Below are positions 50,117 to 58,438 of a DNA stretch of 64,000 nucleotides, piece after piece. Location of the stretch: contig CAZZKE010000007.1 in the NCBI GenBank assembly GCA_964655005.1, forward strand, positions 12,336 to 76,335, read 5' to 3'. Made by a program: the position numbers and the translations under genes. The stretch comes from CAZZKE01 sp964655005 (GTDB lineage Bacteria > Pseudomonadota > Alphaproteobacteria > Rhodospirillales > JABHCV01). The first letter of the stretch is position 1. Each line of letters starts with the position of its first letter. A model generated the notes under the pieces. The model did no database searches and had not been told where the DNA came from. It saw only the letters and a list, made by a program, of their open reading frames with translations.

Positions 50117-52060
50117 CTATTCTCCCAGGCCCATCTGGATGTAGCCGGTCGGGCAGACATCCATGCAGATATGACAGCCGATACACTTGGAATAATCGGT
50201 ATCGACGTATCTGCCAACGGCGGCCTGGTCGCGCTTGACCTTGAATACGGCATCCTGCGGACAATAGATTATGCAATTGTCGCATTCGAAGCACATGCCG
50301 CAACTCATGCAGCGGTCGCCTTCGGCCTGGACCTGTTGTTCATCCAGCGCGTTGATGCGTTCCTTGAAGTTGCCCAGAACATCATCGGCGCTGATCTGTA
50401 TTTCATTCCGGTGATTGCGATCAACGAAACCGAAATGGCCCAGGAATAACTGGTTGTAGGGGATGATCTGCTTGTCGGAACGATCTTCGTAGTTATGGAC
50501 CGCGAATTTCTTATCCGACGTGCCGCGGGTCGGTTCGTGGGTATAGTCTTCAGGGTCCATGTGGCGCTGATGCAGTTCGGAAAGAAGGTTGAAGTGATGA
50601 ACATCCACGGTCGGGCGCCGCTCGGCCAGTTCCTTTCCGGCCAGAATGTGATCGATGCCTTCGACGGCAATCGAGGCATGACCGATGGCGGTGGTCAGCA
50701 AATGCGGGCGGATGATGTCGCCGCCGGCGAAATGATTAGTCTTGCCGGTGACCCGGTAGTTCTTGTCTGTTTCGATGAAGCCCTTGCCGTTGTCCAGGGA
50801 GTCGAGGCCATCCAGATTACCGCTTTGGCCGATTGCCGAGACCACCAGATCGCATTCGATTTCAAATTCGCTGCCTTCGCGGATAACCGGTTTCATGCCG
50901 TCCATATCGCACTGGCACATTTTTATGGCGCGGGCCCGGCCTTCGGCGTCAAGCAGTACTTCCAGCGGCATGATACCGCCCCTTAAATCGACGCCTTCCG
51001 AAATCGCGTCTTCCCGTTCCCGTTCCGCCGCCGTCATTTCATCTATCGGGAACAGCGACGTAAGGGTCACCTGGGCGCCTTCACGCACGGCGGTGGCGGC
51101 GACATCATGGGCGGTATGGCCAAGCACCACCATTTCCGGGCGGTCGGCTTCGTTGATCGTGGTGATGTGACCCAAACGGCGGGCCACCGAGGCGACATCG
51201 ATGGATGTATCGCCGCCGCCGATGACGACGATCCTGCCGGTCACGTGTTGCAGCTTGCCCTGGTTAAAGGCGTCCAGAAAGGCGACGCCGGTGATGCAGT
51301 TCGGGGCGTCGGCGCCGTCTACCGGCAGCGGCCGGCCGTTCTGCGCGCCGATGGCCCAGAACACGGCGTCGAAATCACGGTCGATATCGGCCATCGGAAT
51401 ATCTTTGCCAACCCGGATTCCGGTCCTGACCTCTACGCCCATATCGATTATCCGGCCGATTTCGCTGTCCAGCATATGGCGCGGCGTGCGATAGCCGGGA
51501 ATGCCGAAGCGCATCATGCCGCCCAGTTCCGGGTGCTCGTCAAAAATGGTCACGCCGTGGCCTTTCCTGCGCAACTGATAGGCCGCCGTCAGGCCGGCCG
51601 GGCCGCCACCGATAACGGCGACCTTTTTGCCGGTTTCGAGCTCGGGCCTGGCGTAGCCGACCTTGTTTTCAATAGCCCAGTCACCGACATAGTGTTCGAC
51701 CGCGTTGATGCCGACGAATTCATCGACCTCGTTACGGTTACAGCCGCTTTCGCACGGCGCCGGGCAGACCCGGCCCATCACGCTGGGGAACGGGTTGGCC
51801 TCGCTCATGCGTTCAAAAGCGTACTGCTGCCACGGGGTCTCGGCGTCGACCGGCTTATCCATACCGCGCGCGATCGCCAGCCAGCCGCGAATTTCATGGC
51901 CCGACGGGCAACTGCCCTGGCACGGCGGTGTACGGTGAACATAGGTCGGGCACTTGTGACTATGGCCGGCATTGAAAATCTTGTCCGTCCAGTCATCCCA
52001 CATGGCCTCGCCTTCCTCGTAGCGGCGATAGGTTAATTTCTTCTCGGTGGTGACGGTCAT
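50117..52060 (-). CDS. dsrL: DsrL paralogue 1: iron-sulfur flavoprotein NADH:acceptor oxidoreductase
   Basis: 647 residues, same layout as copy 2: N-terminal cysteines C37, C47, C51, C99, C103, C107, FAD loop G-G-G-P-A-G (151-156), second loop G-G-G-D-T-S (281-286) and two C-terminal [4Fe-4S] motifs. After the second Rossmann strand it reads V-T-L-T-S-L-F-P (331-338), without arginines, as expected for an NAD-type DsrL-1 of sulfur oxidisers. In Allochromatium DsrL couples sulfite formation by DsrAB to NAD reduction. Start at ATG 52060, nine bases after GAAGGA; an in-frame start seven codons upstream is weaker. Confidence 0.92.
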   Translation of the reverse strand: MTVTTEKKLTYRRYEEGEAMWDDWTDKIFNAGHSHKCPTYVHRTPPCQGSCPSGHEIRGWLAIARGMDKPVDAETPWQQYAFERMSEANPFPSVMGRVCPAPCESGCNRNEVDEFVGINAVEHYVGDWAIENKVGYARPELETGKKVAVIGGGPAGLTAAYQLRRKGHGVTIFDEHPELGGMMRFGIPGYRTPRHMLDSEIGRIIDMGVEVRTGIRVGKDIPMADIDRDFDAVFWAIGAQNGRPLPVDGADAPNCITGVAFLDAFNQGKLQHVTGRIVVIGGGDTSIDVASVARRLGHITTINEADRPEMVVLGHTAHDVAATAVREGAQVTLTSLFPIDEMTAAEREREDAISEGVDLRGGIMPLEVLLDAEGRARAIKMCQCDMDGMKPVIREGSEFEIECDLVVSAIGQSGNLDGLDSLDNGKGFIETDKNYRVTGKTNHFAGGDIIRPHLLTTAIGHASIAVEGIDHILAGKELAERRPTVDVHHFNLLSELHQRHMDPEDYTHEPTRGTSDKKFAVHNYEDRSDKQIIPYNQLFLGHFGFVDRNHRNEIQISADDVLGNFKERINALDEQQVQAEGDRCMSCGMCFECDNCIIYCPQDAVFKVKRDQAAVGRYVDTDYSKCIGCHICMDVCPTGYIQMGLGE

Positions 52061-52098
52061 GGTCCTTGGTCCTTCTTGCATTCAATAAAAAAGGCAGG

Positions 52099-53598
52099 TC
52101 ATTCCTCGGTGCCCAACAAGATCGCTTCGCTTACCAGCTGGTGGACGCTGACGATCATATCCATGGGGAAACCATAGTAGGGCATGACTTTGGCGAATTG
52201 GCTTTTGCAGATGGCGCAAATGGCGGCCATATGGGTGACACCGTGGTTATCGACGACGGCTTGCAGGGCCTCCATGCGGGGCAACGCGCCCTTGACCCTG
52301 ATTTCCATCAGATCATCGGTCAGCAATCCGCCGCCGCCGCCGCAACAAAAGGTCTTTTCGCAAATGGTCGATGATTCCATGTCAAAGAACTTGTTGACGC
52401 TGGCCTTGATTACTGCACGCGGAATTATGAATTGGCCGCCTTCCACGTCGCCCATGCGCGAGGCGCGGGCGACATTGCATGAATCGTGGAAAGTCAGGAT
52501 TTTATCGTCATTGGCCGAGGCGTCGAGCTTGATGCCGCCGCTGTTGATTAAATCGTAGGTGAATTCCAGAATATGCTGCGGTTTCGGGTAGCGGGGATCG
52601 AGGAAATCCCAAGGCCCGGCCAGGGAATTGAGGAAACTGTATGCGACCCGCCAGGCGTGGCCGCATTCGCCGAAAATGACCCGCTTGACGCCCAGGTCTC
52701 TGGCCGCCTGACGAATGCGGGCGGCTACTTTGTGCATTTGTTCATAAGAGCCGATGAACATGGCGAAATTGGCCGCCTCGGAGGCGTATGAGCTGACCGT
52801 CCAGCTGACCCCGGCCTGATGGAAAACCTTGGCGTAACCGATTAGTCCATCGACATGCGGTTCGGCGAAAAAGTCGGCGGACGGAGTCACCAGCAATATA
52901 TCGGCGCCGACCTCATCGACCGGGAAACGGACGGTGACCCCGGTGTCTTCCTCGACGTCTTCCTCCAGGCCCTCCATGGTGTTGATCAGGGCGGCTTTCG
53001 GCAGGCCGAGATTGTTGCCGATCTTGTGAACCTTGCCGAGAATTTCATTACAGTATTTCTGGCCGATCCCGATGTGGTCCATGATCTCGCGCGCCGCCAT
53101 GGAAATTTCGGCGGTGTCGATGCCATAGGGGCAAAACACCGAACAGCGGCGGCACTGTGAACACTGATGGAAGTATTTGTACCAGTCATCAAGCAGGTCC
53201 TTGTCCAGGTCCCGCGCCCCGACCAGTTTCGGCACGATCTTGCCGGCCAGGGTGAAGTTGCGGCGATAGACCGACCGCAGCAGGTCCTGCCTGGCTACCG
53301 GCATGTTGTTGGGGTCGCCGGTGCCAATGTAGTAGTGGCATTTGTCGGTACAGGCGCCGCACTTGACGCAGCTATCCAGATAAACGCGCAGGGCCTTGTT
53401 CTTGTCCAGCAGGTCGGCCAGTTTTTCGACTGCCTTGACTTCCCAGTTTTCCACCAGTTCGCCGGGAAATCCCAGATCGGCCTGATGTTCGGGGCTCGCC
53501 ATAAAGGGTTGCGAATGGGCCATGGCGCCCTTGACCATGACCGGATTGGCCAGGTCTTCCCGGTATTTTGGCGTTTCGAATGTTGGGGCTTTTGCCAC
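52099..53598 (-). CDS. dsrK: DsrK, catalytic HdrD-like subunit of DsrMKJOP
   Basis: 499 residues from GTG, with AAGGA seven bases upstream. Two [4Fe-4S] motifs lie in the N-terminal half (C-V-K-C-G-A-C-T-D-K-C and C-S-Q-C-R-R-C-S-V-F-C-P). The HdrD-type cysteine-rich site is in the C-terminal half (G-E-C-G-H, D-S-C-N, F-C-C-G-G-G-G-G and A-I-C-K/C-A-I-C). This non-cubane-type cluster site is thought to act on the DsrC trisulfide or disulfide in the cytoplasm. Seated between dsrM and dsrL, as in other oxidisers. Confidence 0.94.
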   Translation of the reverse strand: MAKAPTFETPKYREDLANPVMVKGAMAHSQPFMASPEHQADLGFPGELVENWEVKAVEKLADLLDKNKALRVYLDSCVKCGACTDKCHYYIGTGDPNNMPVARQDLLRSVYRRNFTLAGKIVPKLVGARDLDKDLLDDWYKYFHQCSQCRRCSVFCPYGIDTAEISMAAREIMDHIGIGQKYCNEILGKVHKIGNNLGLPKAALINTMEGLEEDVEEDTGVTVRFPVDEVGADILLVTPSADFFAEPHVDGLIGYAKVFHQAGVSWTVSSYASEAANFAMFIGSYEQMHKVAARIRQAARDLGVKRVIFGECGHAWRVAYSFLNSLAGPWDFLDPRYPKPQHILEFTYDLINSGGIKLDASANDDKILTFHDSCNVARASRMGDVEGGQFIIPRAVIKASVNKFFDMESSTICEKTFCCGGGGGLLTDDLMEIRVKGALPRMEALQAVVDNHGVTHMAAICAICKSQFAKVMPYYGFPMDMIVSVHQLVSEAILLGTEE

Positions 53599-53622
53599 GG
53601 CGTTATCCTTGTTCGCTTTTGA

Positions 53623-54381
53623 TTATTCGATCGCCGCGCCGGGGGTACTGTCCCGACCGGCATCCAGTTCGGCGGCCCATGGCGCCAGATGGCGCTTGTC
53701 GCGGGCATCATCCACCTGGTTTCTGCTGGGGCTGAAGAACATGCCGGGCACATGCAGCAGCTTGCTGAACGGAAATACAATCAACAACGCCAGGACCAAA
53801 GCCAGGTGAATCAGCAGCGCCGGGTCTTGCGGCAGCGGTTGCAGGTCGAACCGCAGCAATCCCAGGAAGAATGCCTTGAGCGCGACGATGTCGATACGCG
53901 CCACGAATCTCATGGTCAGGCCGCTCAACCCTATGGCCAGCAGCAAGGCCAGCATCAGATGATCGGACGGTCCCGAAATATAACGAACCCGGTCAACCAG
54001 AACACGCCTGAGCCACAGACACGCCAGGCCTGCAACCATGGCGAAGCCGGCATAAATGCCAAACGGTTGCACCAGCGCCACCCAGAACCACACCGGTTCG
54101 GTGAAATAACGAAGATGGCGCATCAGGACCAGCAGCAGGCCGGCGTGGAACAACACGGCGAAAATCCAAATCCACTTGTTGGATTTAAACAGGCTTTCGA
54201 ACCAGACGACTTCCCGGGCCATGCGCAGGACTACGCCGCTACGGGTCAACGGGGCCGGCATGACCGGTATTTTCAACGGCGCCGGAGTGGTCGCGTACTG
54301 CCTGATCTTGACGGCCAGACCGACCACCAGCAACGCCGTCGCGCCATAGAAAGCCAATGCGTAAACTATCGACAGCAACAT
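53623..54381 (-). CDS. dsrM: DsrM, NarI-like heme b membrane subunit
   Basis: 252 residues with about six hydrophobic helices and periplasmic/cytoplasmic His residues consistent with two b hemes, as in NarI. It anchors DsrK and passes its electrons to or from quinone. AAGGAG five bases before ATG 54381 gives a strong start. The helices begin at residue 1, ~77, ~110, ~150 and ~195. Only 24 bases separate it from dsrK. Confidence 0.92.
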   Translation of the reverse strand: MLLSIVYALAFYGATALLVVGLAVKIRQYATTPAPLKIPVMPAPLTRSGVVLRMAREVVWFESLFKSNKWIWIFAVLFHAGLLLVLMRHLRYFTEPVWFWVALVQPFGIYAGFAMVAGLACLWLRRVLVDRVRYISGPSDHLMLALLLAIGLSGLTMRFVARIDIVALKAFFLGLLRFDLQPLPQDPALLIHLALVLALLIVFPFSKLLHVPGMFFSPSRNQVDDARDKRHLAPWAAELDAGRDSTPGAAIE

Positions 54382-54421
54382 CGGTACTCCTTGGAGATTA
54401 AATGGCCGGGGTGAACAGCCG

Positions 54422-54448
54422 GGGCGGCAAGGCGAAACCTTCCCGCCC
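54422..54448 (-). other. Intercistronic stem-loop between dsrC and dsrM
   Basis: GGGCGGCAAGG (54422-54432) can pair with CCTTCCCGCCC (54438-54448) around a CGAAA loop: ten base pairs and one C-C mismatch. It begins 21 bases past the dsrC stop. There is no U-run, so rather than a terminator it may be an RNA stabiliser or pause that lets dsrABEFHC accumulate above dsrMK. The pairing is seen; the role is inference. Confidence 0.5.
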
Positions 54449-54468
54449 GCGTCGCGGCCAGGCCTGGA

Positions 54469-54801
54469 TCAGACGCAACCGGTCGGCTTCGGCAAACCGG
54501 CAATTTTACAGGCCTGTTTGGCGGGGCCATAGGGGAACAATTCATACAGGTACTTGTTGGAGCCTTTTTCGGGGCCGAATTTCTTTTTCACGGCCTTGAC
54601 CAGGACGCGGACGGCCGGGGCAATCTGATATTCGTTGTAGTATTCACGCAGGAAGTTAACGACATCCCAGTGTTCATCGGTCATCTCGATTTCTTCATCC
54701 TTGGCGATCAGACTAGCCAGGTCTTCGTTCCACGACGCCAGATCAATCAGGTATCCTTCTTCGTCGGATTCGAAACTCTTTCCGTTCAGTTCATATGCCA
54801 T
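54469..54801 (-). CDS. dsrC: DsrC sulfur-carrier protein
   Basis: 110 residues. DsrC carries sulfur on its flexible C-terminal arm between DsrEFH, DsrAB and DsrMK. The arm ends A-C-K-I-A-G-L-P-K-P-T-G-C-V, with both redox cysteines (C98 and C109) 11 residues apart and Cys penultimate, so it is a true DsrC rather than a TusE. An AAGGAG lies 11 bases before ATG 54801, slightly far. The 77-base gap to dsrH could hold an extra promoter, but I see no convincing hexamers. Confidence 0.95.
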   Translation of the reverse strand: MAYELNGKSFESDEEGYLIDLASWNEDLASLIAKDEEIEMTDEHWDVVNFLREYYNEYQIAPAVRVLVKAVKKKFGPEKGSNKYLYELFPYGPAKQACKIAGLPKPTGCV

Positions 54802-54878
54802 TTCTAAATCTACTCCTTTTCCTTAATTCGGTAAGTCGGGTCAGTTCCGGTACAACCCCTGTTGTCGGTTTATTTATA

Positions 54879-55181
54879 TCAAAGCCATGATTGGACCGTG
54901 CCGTGTTCGACGACCAGGTCCACAAATCCGCCGTAGTCAACGACGGTTATGCCGTCAATAATACTGTCTTCGGCGATGCCACGGGCCTGCAGGTCCGGTC
55001 CCATCACGAACATCGGATGGTCCTTTGCGGCGTCCGCCACCTTGCCTGATAGCGAGGTGCCGCTGGTCGCGGCGTAAACGCCGTCTTCGAGCAGCAGGAT
55101 CGGTGAACCCTTGAGCGAAAGACGCAGGCAGCTATCCAGGCTGTTGCGCTCGAAGGGCGACTTGTTAACGGTATGAATCAT
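54879..55181 (-). CDS. dsrH: DsrH subunit of the DsrEFH sulfurtransferase
   Basis: 100 residues, TusB/DsrH family. The conserved Cys is at position 18 (S-L-D-S-C-L-R-L), equivalent to Cys20 of Allochromatium DsrH. The V-V-D-Y-x-G-F-V-D-L-V-V-E-H C-terminal pattern is typical. Together with DsrE and DsrF it forms the hexamer that passes persulfide sulfur to DsrC. Its presence marks sulfur oxidation. Confidence 0.92.
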   Translation of the reverse strand: MIHTVNKSPFERNSLDSCLRLSLKGSPILLLEDGVYAATSGTSLSGKVADAAKDHPMFVMGPDLQARGIAEDSIIDGITVVDYGGFVDLVVEHGTVQSWL

Positions 55182-55198
55182 CTTTCACCCTTTCCTGT

Positions 55199-55627
55199 TC
55201 AGCCTGAAATAACGACTTCTTGTTCGGCCATGATCGCGGCCAGTTCTTCGCTGGCGATAACTTCGACATCGACGACGAAGTCATCGGCGGTTAGCCCACG
55301 GGCTTCCATCGATTCTTTCTCGACTATAATACGCCACACCATATCTATGTCCTCGTCCTCGTCGGCGTCTTCTTTTTCCATTTCTATGATGCCGTAGGTT
55401 TTCGAAAAATTCTTCATGTTAACGGCGGCCGTATCCTGGCCTTTCTTGATCTGGTAAACGCCATCGTCGATAAAGACGATACAGGCGTGCTGCTCGAAAG
55501 CGGCGGAGATCAAGACGGCTTCGAGAACTTCCAGCGCATAGATGGTTCCGTACGGCGCCTTGCGGTTGACGTACATAAATTTTTTGACGACGCCTTGGGT
55601 GTCGTATTCGATTTCGCTATCGCTCAT
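55199..55627 (-). CDS. dsrF: DsrF subunit of the DsrEFH sulfurtransferase
   Basis: 142 residues, TusC/DsrF family, with K-K-F-M-Y-V-N-R-K-A-P-Y-G-T at the start and F-I-D-D-G-V-Y-Q-I-K-K-G-Q in the middle. Residues ~80-96 are an unusually acidic stretch (E-M-E-K-E-D-A-D-E-D-E-D-I-D) not usual in TusC. DsrF is a structural partner without the active Cys. It lies 17 bases after dsrE and 17 before dsrH. Confidence 0.91.
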   Translation of the reverse strand: MSDSEIEYDTQGVVKKFMYVNRKAPYGTIYALEVLEAVLISAAFEQHACIVFIDDGVYQIKKGQDTAAVNMKNFSKTYGIIEMEKEDADEDEDIDMVWRIIVEKESMEARGLTADDFVVDVEVIASEELAAIMAEQEVVISG

Positions 55628-55644
55628 ATTATCTGCCTTATCAG

Positions 55645-56004
55645 TTAATCGCCGAATACGACCAGCCGGTCGGCGGCCATGCCGACTTCGGTCAGTTGAC
55701 CCAGGCCGGAAATACGAAAGCCGTCGGCCAGATTGTCCTCGATGATGCCGCGACGTAAAGCCGCGGCGACGCAGACGACAAGATCGACATTGTGTTCCTT
55801 CGCCAATTCACCCCACAACTTGACCAGATTCCGGTCATCGGCCTGCGGCGCGGATAGCTTGTTGGCGTTGTTGACGCCATCGTAATAGAAGAACACCCGC
55901 ATTACCTGATGGCCTTTTTCAATGGCCGCCTTGGTGAACAGGTAGGCCGAATCCGACGCCTGATGGGTGAACGGTCCTTCGTTGACCTGGATACCGAATT
56001 TCAT
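55645..56004 (-). CDS. dsrE: DsrE, active subunit of the DsrEFH sulfurtransferase
   Basis: 119 residues from ATG 56004, with AGGG eight bases upstream. Active-site Cys78 in D-L-V-V-C-V-A-A-A-L-R-R-G sits at the same number as in Allochromatium DsrE. The N-terminus K-F-G-I-Q-V-N-E-G-P-F-T-H-Q and Y-Y-D-G-V-N-N-A-N are family-typical. It receives sulfur from upstream carriers and transfers it to DsrC. An upstream in-frame start would overlap dsrB and lacks similarity. Confidence 0.94.
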   Translation of the reverse strand: MKFGIQVNEGPFTHQASDSAYLFTKAAIEKGHQVMRVFFYYDGVNNANKLSAPQADDRNLVKLWGELAKEHNVDLVVCVAAALRRGIIEDNLADGFRISGLGQLTEVGMAADRLVVFGD

Positions 56005-56014
56005 AAGACCAGCC

Positions 56015-57097
56015 CTAAAAATGAACGTGCGATGACATGTTGAGCGCGTTTCGGCCACCACGCCAGTCTTCGATGTGGTGCTTGGTGAACGGCAGGTTGG
56101 TCATTTCGAAGAAACGCGGCCAGCCGATACGGTCGATCCATTCCGACATGCGCTCCCAGTATCTGGCGTCTTCCTTGTAGGCGTTGAGAATCGTCTTTAC
56201 GACCTCGGCCACCTCAGGCCAGCGCGGGGCGTTGTTGGGAAGCCCGGAAACCACCAGTTTGTGGAAGGTCGGCTTGGTGCGCGTGCTGGAATGCTTGCCG
56301 CCGACCCAGATCGCCAGTTTCGAATGTTCGGGGTCGTTTATCTGCATCGGCGGGCATGGCGGGTAGCAGGCGCCGCAGCAGATGCATTTTTTTTCATCTA
56401 CTTCCAGCGACGGTTTGCCGTTGACCAGGGCCGGGCGGATCGCCGCAACCGGGCAACGGGCAACTACCGCCGGGCGTTCGCAGACGTTGGCGACCAGATC
56501 GTGGTTGATGACCGGCGGTTTGGTGTGCTGGATATTGATGGCGATATCGCCCTGGCCGCCACAGTTGATCTGACAGCACGAGGTAGTGATCTTGACCCGG
56601 TTAGGCATTTCTTCGGATTTGAACTCGTCATACAGTTCATCCATCAACGATTTGACGACCCCCGAGGCGTCGGTGCCGGGGATGTCGCAGTGCAGCCAGC
56701 CCTGGGTGTGGGATATCATCGAGACCGAGTTGCCGGTGCCGCCGACCGGGTAACCGGAGCCTTCCAGTTTTTCGATCAGCGGATCCACGCGGGACTGGTC
56801 GATAACCATAAATTCGATGTTGGAACGGGTCGTGAAACGAACATGACCGTCGGCGAACTGGTCGGCGATATCGCACAGGCCGCGAATTGTATGAAGGTCA
56901 AGCTGGCGCTGGGTGCCGGCCTTGATGGTCCAGATTTCATCGCCGCTTTTGGCGACGTGATGCAGAACGCCGGGGCGCGGCCTGTCATGCCAGGCCCACT
57001 TGCCGTAATTTTTACGCATCAATGGATGCATTAGCGGCATTGGGTCGGGGACGCCGCTTTCAATGGGCATCCGTGGTTTGTCCTGTGCCTCGCTCAT
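56015..57097 (-). CDS. dsrB: Dissimilatory sulfite reductase beta subunit, oxidative type
   Basis: 360 residues. Siroheme/[4Fe-4S]-type cysteines are in W-L-H-C-D-I-P (C137) and T-T-S-C-C-Q-I-N-C-G-G (C174, C175, C179). A ferredoxin domain carries C-P-V-A-A-I and K-C-I-C-C-G-A-C-Y-P-P-C-P (C238-C248). In the alpha2beta2 enzyme DsrB contributes the active siroheme. Seventy-odd bases downstream of dsrA. Oxidative direction is inferred from the dsrEFH, dsrL and dsrN neighbours, not from this gene alone. Confidence 0.95.
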   Translation of the reverse strand: MSEAQDKPRMPIESGVPDPMPLMHPLMRKNYGKWAWHDRPRPGVLHHVAKSGDEIWTIKAGTQRQLDLHTIRGLCDIADQFADGHVRFTTRSNIEFMVIDQSRVDPLIEKLEGSGYPVGGTGNSVSMISHTQGWLHCDIPGTDASGVVKSLMDELYDEFKSEEMPNRVKITTSCCQINCGGQGDIAINIQHTKPPVINHDLVANVCERPAVVARCPVAAIRPALVNGKPSLEVDEKKCICCGACYPPCPPMQINDPEHSKLAIWVGGKHSSTRTKPTFHKLVVSGLPNNAPRWPEVAEVVKTILNAYKEDARYWERMSEWIDRIGWPRFFEMTNLPFTKHHIEDWRGGRNALNMSSHVHF

Positions 57098-57184
57098 ATC
57101 GTCTTCTCCAACTTAAAATACCGTGTCTGATACAAAAATATCCCGGCGGCCCGGATCGCTATATCCGGGCCGGCCCGGTAAACG

Positions 57185-58438
57185 TTATTCGGCGGCCGCC
57201 GAGTTGGCCTTGCGCTGGTTCCATTTGTCGGCTTGTTCGTCCCAGTCGTCCATGCGGACGTATGAGCTGGTGCGCGGATGGGCGACCATATTGGGGTCAA
57301 CATCAAGCCCTACGCCTTCAAGGAAGTTGACCAGTCCGATACGGTCAACCATTTCGCCGGTGCGTTCGTGTTCCAGCGCATTATCGGCGAAGAATTCGAC
57401 GCAAGCCTCGACCAGTTCGACCAACCGGTCGAAATCCTCGTCGGATTCCAGTTTCATGAAAGGCACAATGCACGATCCCATCAGATCGCCGATCTTCAAG
57501 GTGCGCTTGCCGCCCAGCAGGATGGTTATGCCCTTGTCGTCACCCGGGCTCAGCGCCTTGGTGCAGACATTTATACAATGCATGCAGCGAACGCAGCTTT
57601 TGTTGTCGATGGCAAGGGTGTCGTCGTCGTTCAATGACAGGGCGCGGGTCGGGCACAGGTTTATGACCTGGTCGTTGAAGCCCTTGCGGCCGATTTCGGC
57701 GACCTTTTTCTTGATCTCGTCCTGATCGACTTTTATGGCGTCCCGCCAGGTGCCGATAACGGCGAAGTCCGAACGGTGCGAGGCATTGACGCAGTCATTG
57801 GCGCAACCCGAGAATTTAGCCTTGAACTTGTACGGCAGCGACGGACGGTGCATGTCGTCGAGCAGGGCGTTGATTACCGAACGCAAGGCGCGCGCCTCGT
57901 CATAATTGGATTGCTCGCAACGCGCCGCGCCGACGCAACTCATGGACGTTCTGACGGCGGCGCCGGCGCCGCCCAGATCGAAGCCGTTGTCGTTCAATTC
58001 GTCGAAGCATGGCTGGATGTTTTCGGTCGAAACGCCCTGGAACATGATATCGCCGGATTGGCCATGGAAGGCAATCAGCCCGGAACCATACTTTTCCCAG
58101 ATATCGCACAGTAGCCGCAGGGTTTTGGTGTCGTAATGCATGCCGGCCGGCGGCATCACGCGCATGGTATGAAATTCCGATGATTCCGGATATTTGCCGG
58201 CGACTTCCGAAAACCGCGGGATGATACCGCCGCCGTAGCCGCGGACGCCGACGGTGCCGCCCTTCCAGAAACCCTTGCGGGTTTCGTAGGAATGTTCAAG
58301 CTGGCCGAGCAGGGACCTCATCATCGGGGCGTACGGTTTGTCATCGCTGGCCAGGTGCTTGATGCCGGTTACGAAGCTGGGCCAGGGGCCACCTTCCAGT
58401 TGATCAAGCAATGGCGTTTCGGGCAATTGTTTAGCCAT
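57185..58438 (-). CDS. dsrA: Dissimilatory sulfite reductase alpha subunit, oxidative type
   Basis: 417 residues, the same length as in Allochromatium. Cluster and siroheme cysteines: C168 and C174 (S-C-V-G-A-A-R-C) and C212 and C216 (G-C-A-N-D-C). The inserted ferredoxin domain has C-P-T-R-A-L and C-V-R-C-M-H-C-I-N-V-C. In reverse operation DsrAB oxidises sulfide bound to DsrC to sulfite. GGAGG six bases before ATG 58438 fixes the start; an ATG two codons upstream touches that site. First gene of the dsr operon. Confidence 0.96.
   Translation of the reverse strand: MAKQLPETPLLDQLEGGPWPSFVTGIKHLASDDKPYAPMMRSLLGQLEHSYETRKGFWKGGTVGVRGYGGGIIPRFSEVAGKYPESSEFHTMRVMPPAGMHYDTKTLRLLCDIWEKYGSGLIAFHGQSGDIMFQGVSTENIQPCFDELNDNGFDLGGAGAAVRTSMSCVGAARCEQSNYDEARALRSVINALLDDMHRPSLPYKFKAKFSGCANDCVNASHRSDFAVIGTWRDAIKVDQDEIKKKVAEIGRKGFNDQVINLCPTRALSLNDDDTLAIDNKSCVRCMHCINVCTKALSPGDDKGITILLGGKRTLKIGDLMGSCIVPFMKLESDEDFDRLVELVEACVEFFADNALEHERTGEMVDRIGLVNFLEGVGLDVDPNMVAHPRTSSYVRMDDWDEQADKWNQRKANSAAAE

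Noticed and set aside
49273..50238. Open frame of 321 codons on + opposite dsrL copy 2
   Set aside because: Mirror frame of a conserved flavoprotein gene; no start signal and no motif of its own. The similar + frame opposite dsrL copy 1 is rejected for the same reason.
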